Shown: piece after piece, positions 1-9,478 of the stretch
Position numbering within the stretch: the first letter of the stretch is position 1
Layout: each line of letters begins with the position of its first letter
NCBI GenBank assembly: GCA_008931825.1
Contig: QXVZ01033414.1
Span: forward strand, 1 to 35,261
DNA from: Phallusia fumigata
Lineage: Eukaryota; Chordata; Ascidiacea; Phlebobranchia; Ascidiidae
Length of the DNA stretch: 35,261 bases
Direction: 5' to 3'
Made by a program: the position numbers and the translations under genes
Notes under the pieces: generated by a model
The model's input: the letters and a program-made list of their open reading frames with translations, nothing else
Databases searched by the model: none
What the model was told of the DNA's origin: nothing

Positions 1-887
1 TTGACTTAAGCTCCAATATCCTGCATCGTCGAGGAACCAAAATATATGACCAGAAGTATTTTTTTGTCCAAACACTACATAACGTTATGTAATACGTGTG
101 CTTTAATACAAATAAACGCTGCGTTTTCGTCGATAAAGATGTCATTTTGTTATGGACAAGGCAAATTTTGTCAGATGACAAATAAGTCAGTAGTTATGGT
201 TTGTGGCCCCCTCACAGAGACCCTCAACACTCGTGACCCCCCCCCCCCCCCCNTACACAATATATATTACTAAAGTAAAGAAGGCTCCCTGGGGGTCACA
301 CGGGGATCGGTTAAGAAACGCTGGTCTGAGGAATGTGCAAAACCCACACACAAAACCCCATTTCGAAAATATGTATATTACCCAAAGACGTTTTGTCAAC
401 AATGACGACATCGCCGAGTAGGTCACGTGCAGCAATATGACGTCTTTGAGTGCTTTTAATGGGGTCATCTTATCAAGGTCAGCCAAATATTTGCGAGCAA
501 TTCACACACAGACCACTTAGCAATTCCTTTAATGTATTGGTCGATAACGAAAGTTTAAACACGACATGAATTTAATTCCTTTTTCGGTCAGAAGAGCATT
601 CACCCATTGAAAAATTGCTTTGACATGACCATCTTTGACGGCAACCTGGCAAGTAAACGTATGCCCCTAATACCATCTTGCTAGGTTTATGACTTGATAG
701 GTTTCGAGTTAGTTTTGTGCAGTTAACCTTGATTCGATCAGTTAAACACAATCAAATGTCCATTGACGTTTTGACCTTCACAATGGGACTACGTCAGACA
801 ACTTCCGAAAAATTCCGAACTTGTTTACACAATTTCCGAACAATTCCGAACTACTTAAATACAACATCCGTAGAGTTCCGATTCCCT
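1..887. other. Non-genic stretch
   Basis: I see no supported gene here; the short open frames lack domains and splice support. A run of 16 C (237-252) is followed by a single N at 253. A sequence resembling a short hAT-type element lies at 215-323: the left end starts CAGAGACCCTCAAC and the right end, read on the minus strand, starts CAGCGTTTCTTAACC. Its flanks show no clear 8-bp duplication. Around 800-870 the motif TTCCGAA/TTCCGAAC recurs at short intervals. Confidence 0.5.
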
Positions 888-1307
888 TTAACGTTTAAAA
901 ATTAGTACAAATTTTATCAAGATTTCAAATTTTGATTTGCAAGAACTTTTTGCTGGTTGAAATACTGAAAGTCGCGGCACCTTTGTTTCAATGCTTATCC
1001 CCTGTGCAGCTTCTAAGCTTGTGATCGTGCCAAAAGGTGTGAAATCTTCCCGTCCGACGCAATTTGTTGAAATTGTGTCTGTTGCTGAGTCACAGCTGGG
1101 CATTAGGGCACAAATTTTATCACCCTGGTGACATTTAGAATGGAACCCGCTGAGCTGATTGCAGTGCGCGTCCTGATTTTTAACGTTTTGCTTTTGTTTG
1201 ATGTCGAAATTGCGAGTGTCGGGGTTGATGGTTTCATTGATTTCTTTCGATTGGCTATTTATTTTTGCACTGCGCAATACGGCTATGCCACAAACGCATG
1301 TACCCAT
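888..1307 (-). CDS. Unassigned Cys-rich ORF, 139 aa
   Basis: An open frame from an ATG at 1307 to a stop at 888. I do not recognise the protein. Its middle part (about residues 48-82) has five cysteines spaced as in a small disulfide-rich module, and the N-terminus has two more (MGTCVCGIAVL). There is no convincing signal peptide or membrane segment. It lies downstream, in the same orientation, of the C1q gene, beyond that gene's likely poly(A) signal. It could be a single-exon gene, an exon of a gene running off the window, or chance; low codon support keeps this tentative. Confidence 0.25.
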   Translation of the reverse strand: MGTCVCGIAVLRSAKINSQSKEINETINPDTRNFDIKQKQNVKNQDAHCNQLSGFHSKCHQGDKICALMPSCDSATDTISTNCVGREDFTPFGTITSLEAAQGISIETKVPRLSVFQPAKSSCKSKFEILIKFVLIFKR

Positions 1308-1696
1308 GTCACAGTTTGTTTTTTTGTTTTTTTTTAGTTACCGAGTTTAAAAAGCTGAGCTTCTAATGCCAAATCAATGACAAAACACATAACAAAGCAT
1401 TTGCTTGGTACATCATAACCTTTGTTAGTTAAACAGCAAGTTGTTTTTATTCAAAGCAGGAAAATTTTATGCAAAAAACTGCCAATGGTTTGACGTGAGG
1501 TGTTTTATTGTAACAAAAATGATGGCAACAATGTTCAAACTAAAGTGTCAAAATTATTCAGAGTTAAACAAAGCTGTTAAAAGCGCGCAAGACGCAACAA
1601 TATACCGTACACTCAGAATTTTCATTCTTACTCTGCAGACCAAACAGTTGTTGAGCAACCCCAACACTTAAAATTAGTAAAACTGAAGCCAAAAGT

Positions 1697-1702
1697 TTTA
1701 TT
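1697..1702 (-). terminator. Poly(A) signal of the C1q-domain gene
   Basis: AATAAA on the minus strand (TTTATT on plus), about 50 nt downstream of the TAA stop of the C1q-domain gene. Position and orientation fit a canonical cleavage/polyadenylation signal. Confidence 0.6.
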
Positions 1703-1750
1703 GCATTTGTTAATCTCTTTTACAAAGTTTTTATATTTTTCGTGACAACA

Positions 1751-4585
1751 TTATACGCGACTTCGGATGAGCGCGCCGCAAATCGACGACCCTTTTCCAA
1801 TCCAGAACTTTGACACGCCAAAAGCATAAGTATCAATTGTACTCAAGCGGTCGAGCTTTACTACAGCGCTTATCTGATTAGTCACTTTATCAGTGTCCTC
1901 AAGAAATGGTTGCTGGAAAGAAAAATTCGTCGATCGCTTATTGATTCGCAACGTCACGTTCACCGGTTGCTCCCAGCCCGAGTACGCCACGTGAGGTCGC
2001 AGACTCAGTATGACGTTGAGGATGATGACGTAGACGCCACGGCGCGGCGCGCGGAAGACGCCATGCGCGAAGCCGGCGCCGTCGTTGAAGGTCACGTGAC
2101 GAAAACCGATGATTCCACCTTGCTGTGTAGTGACGAGGTTATTGGACAAGTACGCGTGGAAGGCCACGTTGGTCTCTAGAAGGAAAAATGCGACACAGAA
2201 AACGTTTAACTAAGTCATCGTACCCGTTTTTTCATCCCAACAAGTTTTGCGAAACCCCGGTTGTTCTGTAGCAAATGGGACTTAAGGGCTTACACAAGCA
2301 TTTTATTATTATCCACTTGCTCTCACTTTATGCACTCGACATTTTATATTATATTTTCAGTTTTCTAACATATATTTGGGTCAAGACATTGATTCTCACG
2401 ACACATATATTTTAATTCTTACCACAAAACAAATTTCACAAAATTTAGTTAAATATATGCAATATTTTTGCCTTTAGGTATAGTAAGTTTTTGAGGACGG
2501 TGTACCTTATACTTTGCTGTTAGCTCAACTAGTATTTTGACTCCTACCCGAGTTCCTCTGCAGAACCATGCTTCTGCTCTCCAACGCCCCCAAGCGTTGG
2601 TGGATCTGTTTCCGAATAAAATCTTGCGACGATTCCAGGGCACGGATCGATTCAAACATTGTGTTGAGTCGGTTTCTGTAATAGCGATGCGGAGAGTCGA
2701 AATCCTTCCACGGCAAACTACAAAGAAGTTGTTTCAACACATGACAGAATTTCTGGTTTTGTTTCAAGGCTGCAGTATATAGACTACGTAATCATACCGA
2801 ATAAACGAAAATTTTATTATTGGTACACATTTCAGGTATACTTCTAAACTTCAAAACTTCAAGAAAGACAGATCTGTCAGTCGATGGAAAACAGCGCTTT
2901 TTTGGATAACTTGTTCCATTATTGCTACACATTGGGTCAAAAGCCAATTCTAAATCAAATGAAGTTATGCAATACATATCTCAAATTAAAGATTTCAGCA
3001 AGCCGTTGTTAACTTGAAAAGTCTTAAGCATGGTGTTAAAAAAATTTGACGTTCACTCAACACTATACCTAGTCGAATTTTTTACTTCTTTGGCGATCTT
3101 TAGCGCCTCTTGTGCCAGCGCATAACAGGGATTTTCTTCTGGGTTGTCCTTTAGCCGAAGCGAAACAGCAAAAGGCGAATCCAGCTGAAAACAAACTGCC
3201 AAATGTCAATCAAGTTTAATTCCGTTTCGCAATTTTAAACTTCGCGTGTTATCACGCTAAATTTACAGCAGATGTAAACACATTTTTCAAACAAAATTGC
3301 TTGTTTGTTTGTTTATTTATTTCAGTTTTTTGTTTGAGCGGAACAACGCCTAAATGCCTTTTTGCATTCCATTGGATCATTTTTATTTGTTCGTTTTTCG
3401 AGCATATTAATTGGTGACTTCAATTTCAGACAACCAATAGCGTCAACTGGGTTAGAACAATGTCGCTCAAGTTGGTTGCTCAGGGTAACACAAGTTGCCG
3501 AGATAGGATTAGAACCAACAGTCGCGCTAACCACTCGGCCATCATGGCGGCAATATTACCTTGCTACATATTGTTTTGAGTTTATTTCGCTAGGGGAAAG
3601 AAATCATAGCGACAAAGTAGCATGAAACTAACCACCTAACCGGAAATAGCTGAGCAACGTTAAAACGTTATGAAGTGCAAAAAATAAAGGGCGGAGTTGG
3701 TGAATCGAAGTTGTACGCGCTGCAGCTACATCGTCATTACAAAGTATCAGGTGACGGGGGCTCTCAAGAATTTGGCGATTTGGGCATTGTTTTACGCTTT
3801 ATTGCAATTTGCTCTCAACACGTGGTTTAGGGCTTTGCACCTGTGGTTGTAGAAATTTCGTCGAATTCGGTTTCAACCGTTCCAACTCTTGCAACAGAAT
3901 TTCGTTCTCCGAAGCTCTTCTAGAATTTTCTATCCCTGCAAAAAATCCGAAGATTAGGGTTTTTAGGGCCGAACTTCTTCAAAATACAATGAAGTTTATT
4001 TTCAAAACATCATACGTTTTACACACAAGTACTGGCTTGTATCTTCCTATTGAAAACATTATTAATCTGTGAAATATATGCATGCGCATATTTGATATTG
4101 GAATCTGCCTTGAAGTTTTTTATAGCCAACGATGAAATCGTCACCCCTGTGTATATAAATCATAGTACACCTGGCCTACAAGAGTCGTTATACCGAATCA
4201 TAGTGGACCTTCCAAGCATTTTTGTTTAGCAAGGCATGGGCTTTAAACTGCGCCCCTTGCAGGCCTGGCGTACTGCGCGATTCTTAACTTGAGATATGTT
4301 GTTTGGCAAAGTAACAGTAAGTTATTTTTTTTCAACAGAATAAACATTTAAACTACAGCACAACATTTAATTACCAAACATACATAAAAATCAATACTCA
4401 CCCAGATGAATAACCAAACAAGCAGTTAATACTCCAACAATAAGATTAAATATCAATAATCCGGTCATAAAATGTTGAGCTGGTTTTTCCGCAGCGCTGC
4501 CTGATTTGCCGCCCTTATGTCCGACTTGTGCGCGGGCACTGCTTGAATTCGTATGCTCCCGAAACGTGTGCCGAGCGACAGGCAT
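1751..4585 (-). CDS. Type II membrane protein with C-terminal C1q domain
   Basis: Five exons, all junctions in phase: 4585-4402, 3935-3841, 3184-3069, 2717-2548, 2175-1751; about 329 aa. Residues 1-38 are Ser/Lys-rich and cytoplasmic in character. Residues 39-61 form a hydrophobic segment (GLLIFNLIVGVLTACLVIHL) that reads as a signal anchor. Residues 62-188 are charged and partly coiled-coil (ENEILLQELERL; LNTMFESIRALESSQDF), with a few Cys and no collagen Gly-X-Y repeats. Residues about 190-328 are a C1q/TNF-like fold: VAFHAYLSNN, a GIIGFRHVTFNDGAGF strand, GVFRAPRRGVYVIILNV, and a terminal FGVSKF...GALI strand. C1q domains usually form trimers that bind ligands outside the cell; a membrane-anchored, collagen-free form is inferred here. 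The start is ATG 4585; the frame stays open upstream to a possible acceptor near 4653, so a further 5' exon cannot be excluded. Confidence 0.85.
3430..3551 (-). repeat. tRNA-derived SINE-like sequence
   Basis: Read on the minus strand from 3551, the sequence begins like a tRNA (GCCGCCATGATGGCCGAG). It has an A-box-like TGGCCGAGTGG (3541-3531) and a B-box-like GGTTCTAATCC (3516-3506). The boxes are only about 25 nt apart, versus about 44 in an intact tRNA, so the anticodon arm is largely missing and this is not a functional tRNA. It lies in intron 2 of the C1q-domain gene, on the same strand. Confidence 0.6.
3990..4053 (-). repeat. Copy of an ~80-bp dispersed repeat (family R1)
   Basis: Minus-strand reading contains GGAAGATACAAGCCAGTACT followed by TGTGTGTAAAAC, the core shared with copies at 4816-4897, 6983-7062, 20711-20785 and 22405-22481. 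The 3' part is diverged. It sits in intron 1 of the C1q-domain gene. Confidence 0.6.
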
Positions 4586-4815
4586 TTGGCCATCCGAGTC
4601 ACCCAGGTTTGTTGTTGGATGAAATTTATTTTTCCTAATATTTGCTGCTTGAAATTAAACCAAGCTTTACGCCTGTGGTTCTTAGACTTTTTATTAAGCT
4701 GGACCCTTATAATCTTCTCCAACCCTTAGTCGAATCTTAATAAGTTAGACAACGACAACACAAAAACTGGCAACAATCGCAATAAAATAGGTGCACATGT
4801 CACTGTTTTAAATAG

Positions 4816-4897
4816 TCTCAATAAGAATATACAAGCCAGTACTTGAGTGTAAAACCTTTTCGACATTTCGAAAAACGCTGTTGTCATCATCAGGAAG
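4816..4897 (+). repeat. Copy of dispersed repeat family R1
   Basis: Starts AGTCTCAATAAGAATATACA, continues with the AGCCAGTACTTGAGTGTAAA core, a TTTCGAAAAACG segment and a GCTGTTGTCATCATCAGG end. The inverted pair ACAAG...CTTGT can form a short hairpin. The copy at 6983-7062 matches over the whole length, including the upstream AGTCTCAATA. Confidence 0.65.
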
Positions 4898-5707
4898 AAA
4901 ATAGGTTTAAATCGTTATGGAATAGGAACTAAAACGAAGTTAACCAAACAGATTAGGCAAATAAAAAATAGTTTAATGTTTTGTTCTCTATTGACTTAAA
5001 TAAACAGTTACAAAATGAACGCGAACTGTCCGAACATTCCAAAAGAAATTCCAAAAGAAATAACTCGTAACATTTGATTCGTAAAAACTTAAATAATACG
5101 TATAAATATTAATTGACAAACAATAAAAAAACGACATGCTGTGACATTAGGAGATGCAACTCATTGTGAAGCCCAATGGCTATGTAACAAATTCACAACT
5201 TTGTTTGAATTTCACTAGGAATTCGGCGTAAACTTTTTTTGGTTAACTATAGCCCTTACATACAAAACTCTTTACAGTCTTTAACTGTTTAACGTTAGTT
5301 GAACGCTACAAACAGTTTTGTCTGTCGGCCTCTGCCTCACAACAAACACAATAGGCTTGCATGTCGCTCATTGGCTAATCTACAATAGCTATAGGCGATT
5401 CAAATCCTCTACGATAATCAATCGATAGGCAATTTTGCTGCATGAAAGAAGAATTATTCTTGTGAGATTAGCCGACATGATCTCAAACATACACAGCAGG
5501 CTCCCATGAGAGAAAAAGTTTGGAATACACGTTGTAAAGCGTTATTATCCCAGGATCAATTGACATACTACGGGGGAATGAACGGGAAAGTTAATAGCTT
5601 ATTTGCATGGATATCAATCATCAGGGCTTGCTGATCATAACAACAACATGTTGTTGGCGTATGTTGCATTTTCGACATCCCGTATTTAAAATTCCACACC
5701 TATATGC

Positions 5708-6015
5708 CAGAGCTTCCCAAACTTTTTATTGTACGACCCCTTGTAATTATTAAAATTTTCCGCAAACCCCCGCGTTTAACAGCGATGGGTCCAAAACATA
5801 CATGCTGTCGGTGTAACTTAATTTATACGTTACTTAGCCTACACTACGCCCAACTGCATAATTTAACGGCTAATCTGGTGCAGTTTTTAGCACATTTAAA
5901 CCGCTAAAGTGTCCGTGTGTTAAGTCAGAAAAAGTGCAATTTGTGTAAGTGTAACGCTGAGTGTTAAATTAGCGTATTCGCGACCCCAAAATCTTGTCCA
6001 GTTTGAGAATCCCTG
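5708..6015. mobile_element. Non-autonomous hAT-like element (MITE)
   Basis: The left end reads CAGAGCTTCCCAAACTTTTT. The right end, reverse-complemented, reads CAGGGATTCTCAAACTGGAC. Both ends continue into a GACCCC/GGGGTCGCGA-type sub-terminal motif. Such CAG-starting, imperfect inverted ends are typical of hAT transposons. At 308 bp with no ORF it cannot encode a transposase. No clear 8-bp target duplication is visible, so the ends may have decayed. Confidence 0.55.
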
Positions 6016-6505
6016 TCCTAGGTGATATAGGTAAACGCTACAACGGAAATTGAACACACACATGTGCACAGCAGTACAGGACGTTACGCAGAAAACGGCG
6101 AATAAAACTACAAAAAGCCGGACTCTTGGTTGCAAGCATGAAAACGTTTAGTCAAAACAAACTACGGGGGCCGTTCTTTCAAAAATTTGCAATATCTTTG
6201 CGGCTTAATTGTCCCATGTTGTTGACGCGTTGAAATGGTATGAAAAGATACCTGCGATGTTTTTGTATTCGAGGATATTTTTTACCTATATCCTTAATTG
6301 AGATACACTATATGATTTGAGTAGTGTACATAATATGCCGTTTTACTATTGGCTAAACTGTAGCTACTGTTGATCATGCGTTGTGTTGGGTGATTAAAAC
6401 ATTTCCCCAGTAGAGGCAACTTCCCTTGACACCAGAATCAGACAGCTAAAGTAGGCGTTAGTCCAATGACTTTGCGTGGCGTGTTTTTAGACGTGCGCTC
6501 ATGCA

Positions 6506-6538
6506 CCAATGACGTCCGGTTTCGACATAGCTATAAAG
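6506..6538 (+). promoter_or_regulatory. Candidate core promoter of the lectin gene
   Basis: CCAAT at 6506-6510 overlaps a CRE-like TGACGTC at 6510-6516, followed by TATAAAG at 6532-6538. The TATA-like box is about 67 bp upstream of the lectin ATG (6605), a spacing that fits a short 5' UTR. Confidence 0.45.
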
Positions 6539-6604
6539 TTTGCTTAAAGGTTCATGGCACAAGTTTGAACGAAACACGTTCGTTGGTAACGTATCTGACC
6601 AGTT

Positions 6605-7883
6605 ATGTTTCGAAGGTCAGGCTTCTTTTTCAGTTTGCTAGCATTGTGGTTGGCAGGGGTGCAACCAACCACTTACCCCGGTACGTATGTGGTGGTGTGG
6701 AATGAATAAATGGAATATATTGTTGAGTGTAGATATCACAATGATCGTAAAAAAAGTAGATTTTTACCCGTTTTTGTTGCAGATGTCGTAATCACAATAA
6801 CATGTGAACGTGGCACCACAAAACAATTAAGCTGTCCGACAGGAAAAACCATCAAAATCAACAACGCCTATTACGGCAGGACTTCTCTCAACGTGTAAGT
6901 TGGCTACTATAAATAACACATTGGATTTTCGTAAGTCTTGTTTTTCGCTTAATTTTGCCGTGAATTGCGAATATATAGTTTTAATGACAACAGCTTTTGT
7001 ATAAACGCAGAAAATGTTTTACACACAAGTACTTGTATCTTCGTATTGAGACTATTTAAAACCGTGAAAAGTGTACATGTAGTTTTACTGGAATAAAAGG
7101 TACAAAATTTTTCAGGCATGTTTGGTACACACGTTTTATGGTTGCCTACACAATAAAAACCCAGCACTTTAGGTGTGACAATTAATTAACCTTCGTCTTG
7201 GGCCAGGGCAGCCTTTTGATATTTTGTTTACTGTGACGTTCTGAAAACATCGGAAATGCACAGTGGACAGTCTAACTAGAGTTTGGATTAGCTAATCGCC
7301 CAACTGTTGTAACGTTTAACTTTGCCAAAGAAGAAATGCTTTTTGGGCTGCAGACAGTGCACCTATAAGGTCTCATCAGTGCAGCTGGTGACAGGACATT
7401 GGCCGTTTAGGCTAAGTGTAGCCAAGATGACGATACTTACAACAAACGGGAGTGCTGTAATTTGGCTACACCAGCCCAAACGGCCAATGTCCTGCCACCA
7501 GCAGCTGCACTGATGAGACCGTGCACTGTCTGCAGTTCACAAATCATTATTGGCTTTTTTGCTTTCATATAGAAATGCTTTTGCATGGTTCCAAAAAAGG
7601 TTTAGCAAGTTACAGTTGCACTGCGGTACACCATCGTCTCGCGCCACACCGGTTACGGAGTTGATTGTAGTAGACCAAAAAACTTCAACGTATATTTTAT
7701 TGCTTTAGATGTCAAGGCTACACAGGGATGCCACTTGACTGCGTGGCATGCTCGTCACACGAAATCATCCGGACACAGTGTAACGGACTTCCGAGTTGCA
7801 CGATTAACGCATCGAACACGATTTTCGGGGATCCGTGTTTTGGGTACAGAAAATACGTTGAAACTGAGCACATCTGCGTCTAA
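6605..7883 (+). CDS. Secreted rhamnose-binding lectin, single SUEL/Gal_Lectin domain
   Basis: Three exons, 6605-6680, 6783-6894 and 7709-7883, in phase and ending at TAA; 120 aa. Exon 1 encodes a typical signal peptide (FFFSLLALWLAGVQ, cleavage near residue 20). Exons 2-3 encode one complete carbohydrate-recognition domain: SCPTG followed by YYGRTS (the family YGR motif), then CNGLPSC, ASNTIFGDPC and FGYRKYVETEHIC, matching the family DPC-x-G-x-x-KY motif. The domain has nine cysteines, against the usual eight, so one may be free or the pairing altered. Family members bind L-rhamnose or D-galactose on microbial or egg surfaces and act outside the cell. Many animal versions carry two or three tandem domains; this one has one. 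Intron 2 contains a long hairpin element. Confidence 0.93.
6983..7062 (-). repeat. Copy of dispersed repeat family R1
   Basis: On the minus strand: AGTCTCAATACGAAGATACA, then AGTACTTGTGTGTAAAACAT, ending GCTGTTGTCATT. It lacks a few bases of the AAGCCAGT core but is otherwise full length. It lies in intron 2 of the lectin gene. Confidence 0.65.
7348..7535. repeat. Long imperfect inverted repeat (fold-back element)
   Basis: The left arm 7348-7425 starts CTGCAGACAGTGCAC and ends GTAGCCAA. The right arm 7462-7535 starts TTGGCTAC and ends GTGCACTGTCTGCAG. The arms are reverse complements over about 75 bp with a few mismatches and two small indels (a 6-nt and a 3-nt one). The loop is 36 nt. It lies in intron 2 of the lectin gene, so the pre-mRNA would carry a long hairpin. 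I see no flanking duplication beyond a loose repeat of AGAAATGCTTTT on both sides. Confidence 0.85.
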
Positions 7884-9478
7884 CGGGAAAATAATTAACC
7901 AATGTACAAACCCACGAACGCACACCAAAGTTGCATTCATGCTAATTCTACTGACAACACCTGTTTATTTATCAAACGTTTCGGTAATAACTCATGTCAT
8001 CATTAGTAATGGATGCTTTTTGTTTTCATTCCACATAAATTGCTTCCTGTATCCATCTCATGAAGTTATAAATACATTACTTTCTTGTAATTTTGTCGTG
8101 ATTTTCTTCTATAAGACCCCTATAATACGCTTTCGTCGATATAAGTATTCATACGAAGCGTCCGTCAATCTTTGGCATATTTTTAAGCGTTAAGTGCAGT
8201 ATAAAATCAAACTTGTGTAACATGATGTAGGTAAAATATATTTTCGTACGGATGACATTGCTTATTTACGAAGTAAGTATAAACAGGCAGATGACGCATT
8301 TCGATAGATCACTTGTTCCTCTGACGCGTTGTAGGAAGTGTAACGACTCTAAAACGGTCAGCGTTACAGAGTTGATTAACGTACTTTTGCTTCATCGTAG
8401 TATTATCTGTGCCGCTTCACGGTCGTTACACATTACATTAGACGTTGGCAANATACATGCGTTTAATTGAGAAATACAAATACCATAACGCCACATGCTT
8501 GAGTGAAGCAAGTGAAGTATTTAAATTATTACAATCACCTTAAATCTACTTTATTTAAATGGGACATCTACATGTTGTACTCCCTGTCGAAATAAAAAAC
8601 TTGATTTAGTTGGGATTGTGTGTAGCTTAAAAGGCAACAACCATCATGTTCAAGACAGAAAAAGTCGGTTTCTATCAACGGTTATTTTTAAACCTGCTGT
8701 AGTCTGACGCCCACTCGTGTTAAAATGTGTTTGTTTTGGTGTATTTGGAAAATCGTTGCGCCGGTTTTGTGTTATTTATTTTTTAATGTCCGCTGTAGAA
8801 AAATTGCAACTTGTGTTTGATTTGTAGCATTTCCGTATATTTTTGTGGTAGCATTGTGATGGATTTTTTGTAATTCTTTATAGCTTGTGAAACCAATATG
8901 ACCGTCACGTAATTAAACCTCATTATCTGTGTTCTATCCTTTTTGGTTTACTAAATGTTNATACATGCGTATAATTGAGAAATACAACTTTTTATTGACC
9001 GCCATGTTCAAGACAGAAAGTCGGTTTCTGTCAACGGTTATTTTTAAACCTGCTGTAGTCTGGCGCCCACTCGTGTTAAATGTGTTTGTTGTGGTGTATT
9101 TGGAAAATCGTTGCGCCGGTTTTGTGCTATTTATTTTTTAATGTTCGCTGTAAAAAAATTAGAACTTGTGTTTGATTTGTAGCACTTCCGTATGTTTTTG
9201 TGGTAGCATTGTGATGGATTTTTTGTAATTCTTCATAGCTTGTAAAACCAATATGACCGTCACGTAATTAAACCTCATTATATGTGTTCTATCCTTTTTG
9301 GTTTACTAAATGTTTTTTGGGCGTGTATGCGTTACAGAACATACACAACAACAAAACTAATAGGTGACAGGACTATTTAGATAATTTAGAAATATGCTTT
9401 GCGTGAAAGTATAAGCTGGATGATTCTGCAGACTTTAAGATTAGACCTTGAACTTCAAAATTATTTGTCGGGCAGATA
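7884..9478. other. Non-genic stretch between lectin and CAMSAP
   Basis: The open frame that continues past the lectin stop is a shadow of lectin exon 3 and has no domain. The middle is dominated by the duplicated block around 8453-9314. No clear lectin poly(A) signal lies close to its stop. The CAMSAP promoter should lie in the last few hundred bases, but I see no TATA box there. Confidence 0.5.
8453..9314 (+). repeat. Duplicated block flanked by single Ns, probably allelic contig overlap
   Basis: Both Ns (8452, 8960) are followed by ATACATGCGT and an AATTGAGAAATACAA segment. The sequence 8641-8959 is then repeated at about 9001-9314 with scattered substitutions and 1-nt indels. The first copy carries about 150 bp (8483-8640) absent from the second. 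A single N exactly at the junction, followed by repetition of the neighbouring sequence, suggests unmerged allelic contig ends rather than a real tandem duplication. Confidence 0.7.

Larger units (their letters stand above)
4586..6500. other. Non-genic stretch between C1q and lectin genes
   Basis: No ORF here has splice or domain support. It holds one copy of repeat family R1 (4816-4897) and one hAT-like element (5708-6015); the rest is AT-rich sequence in which I see nothing further. The two flanking genes are transcribed away from each other, so both promoters should lie in or next to this stretch. Confidence 0.5.

Noticed and set aside
790..860. TTCCGAA repeats as a CRISPR-like or operator array
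   Set aside because: The units are short, irregularly spaced and in a eukaryotic AT-rich background; no leader or spacer structure.
4465..4722. 85-codon minus-strand open frame overlapping exon 1 of the C1q-domain gene
   Set aside because: It uses another frame; only the frame starting at 4585 gives a signal anchor and joins the next exons in phase.
4816..4897. Hammerhead ribozyme in repeat family R1 (the minus strand reads CTGATGA ... GAAA)
   Set aside because: The core boxes are there and a short GACA/TGTC stem can form, but the stem needs a bulge right after the core, no convincing third stem or cleavage site follows, and other copies do not keep the boxes.
7735..8193. 152-codon plus-strand open frame
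   Set aside because: Its first part is an out-of-frame reading of lectin exon 3; the rest is AT-rich non-coding sequence.
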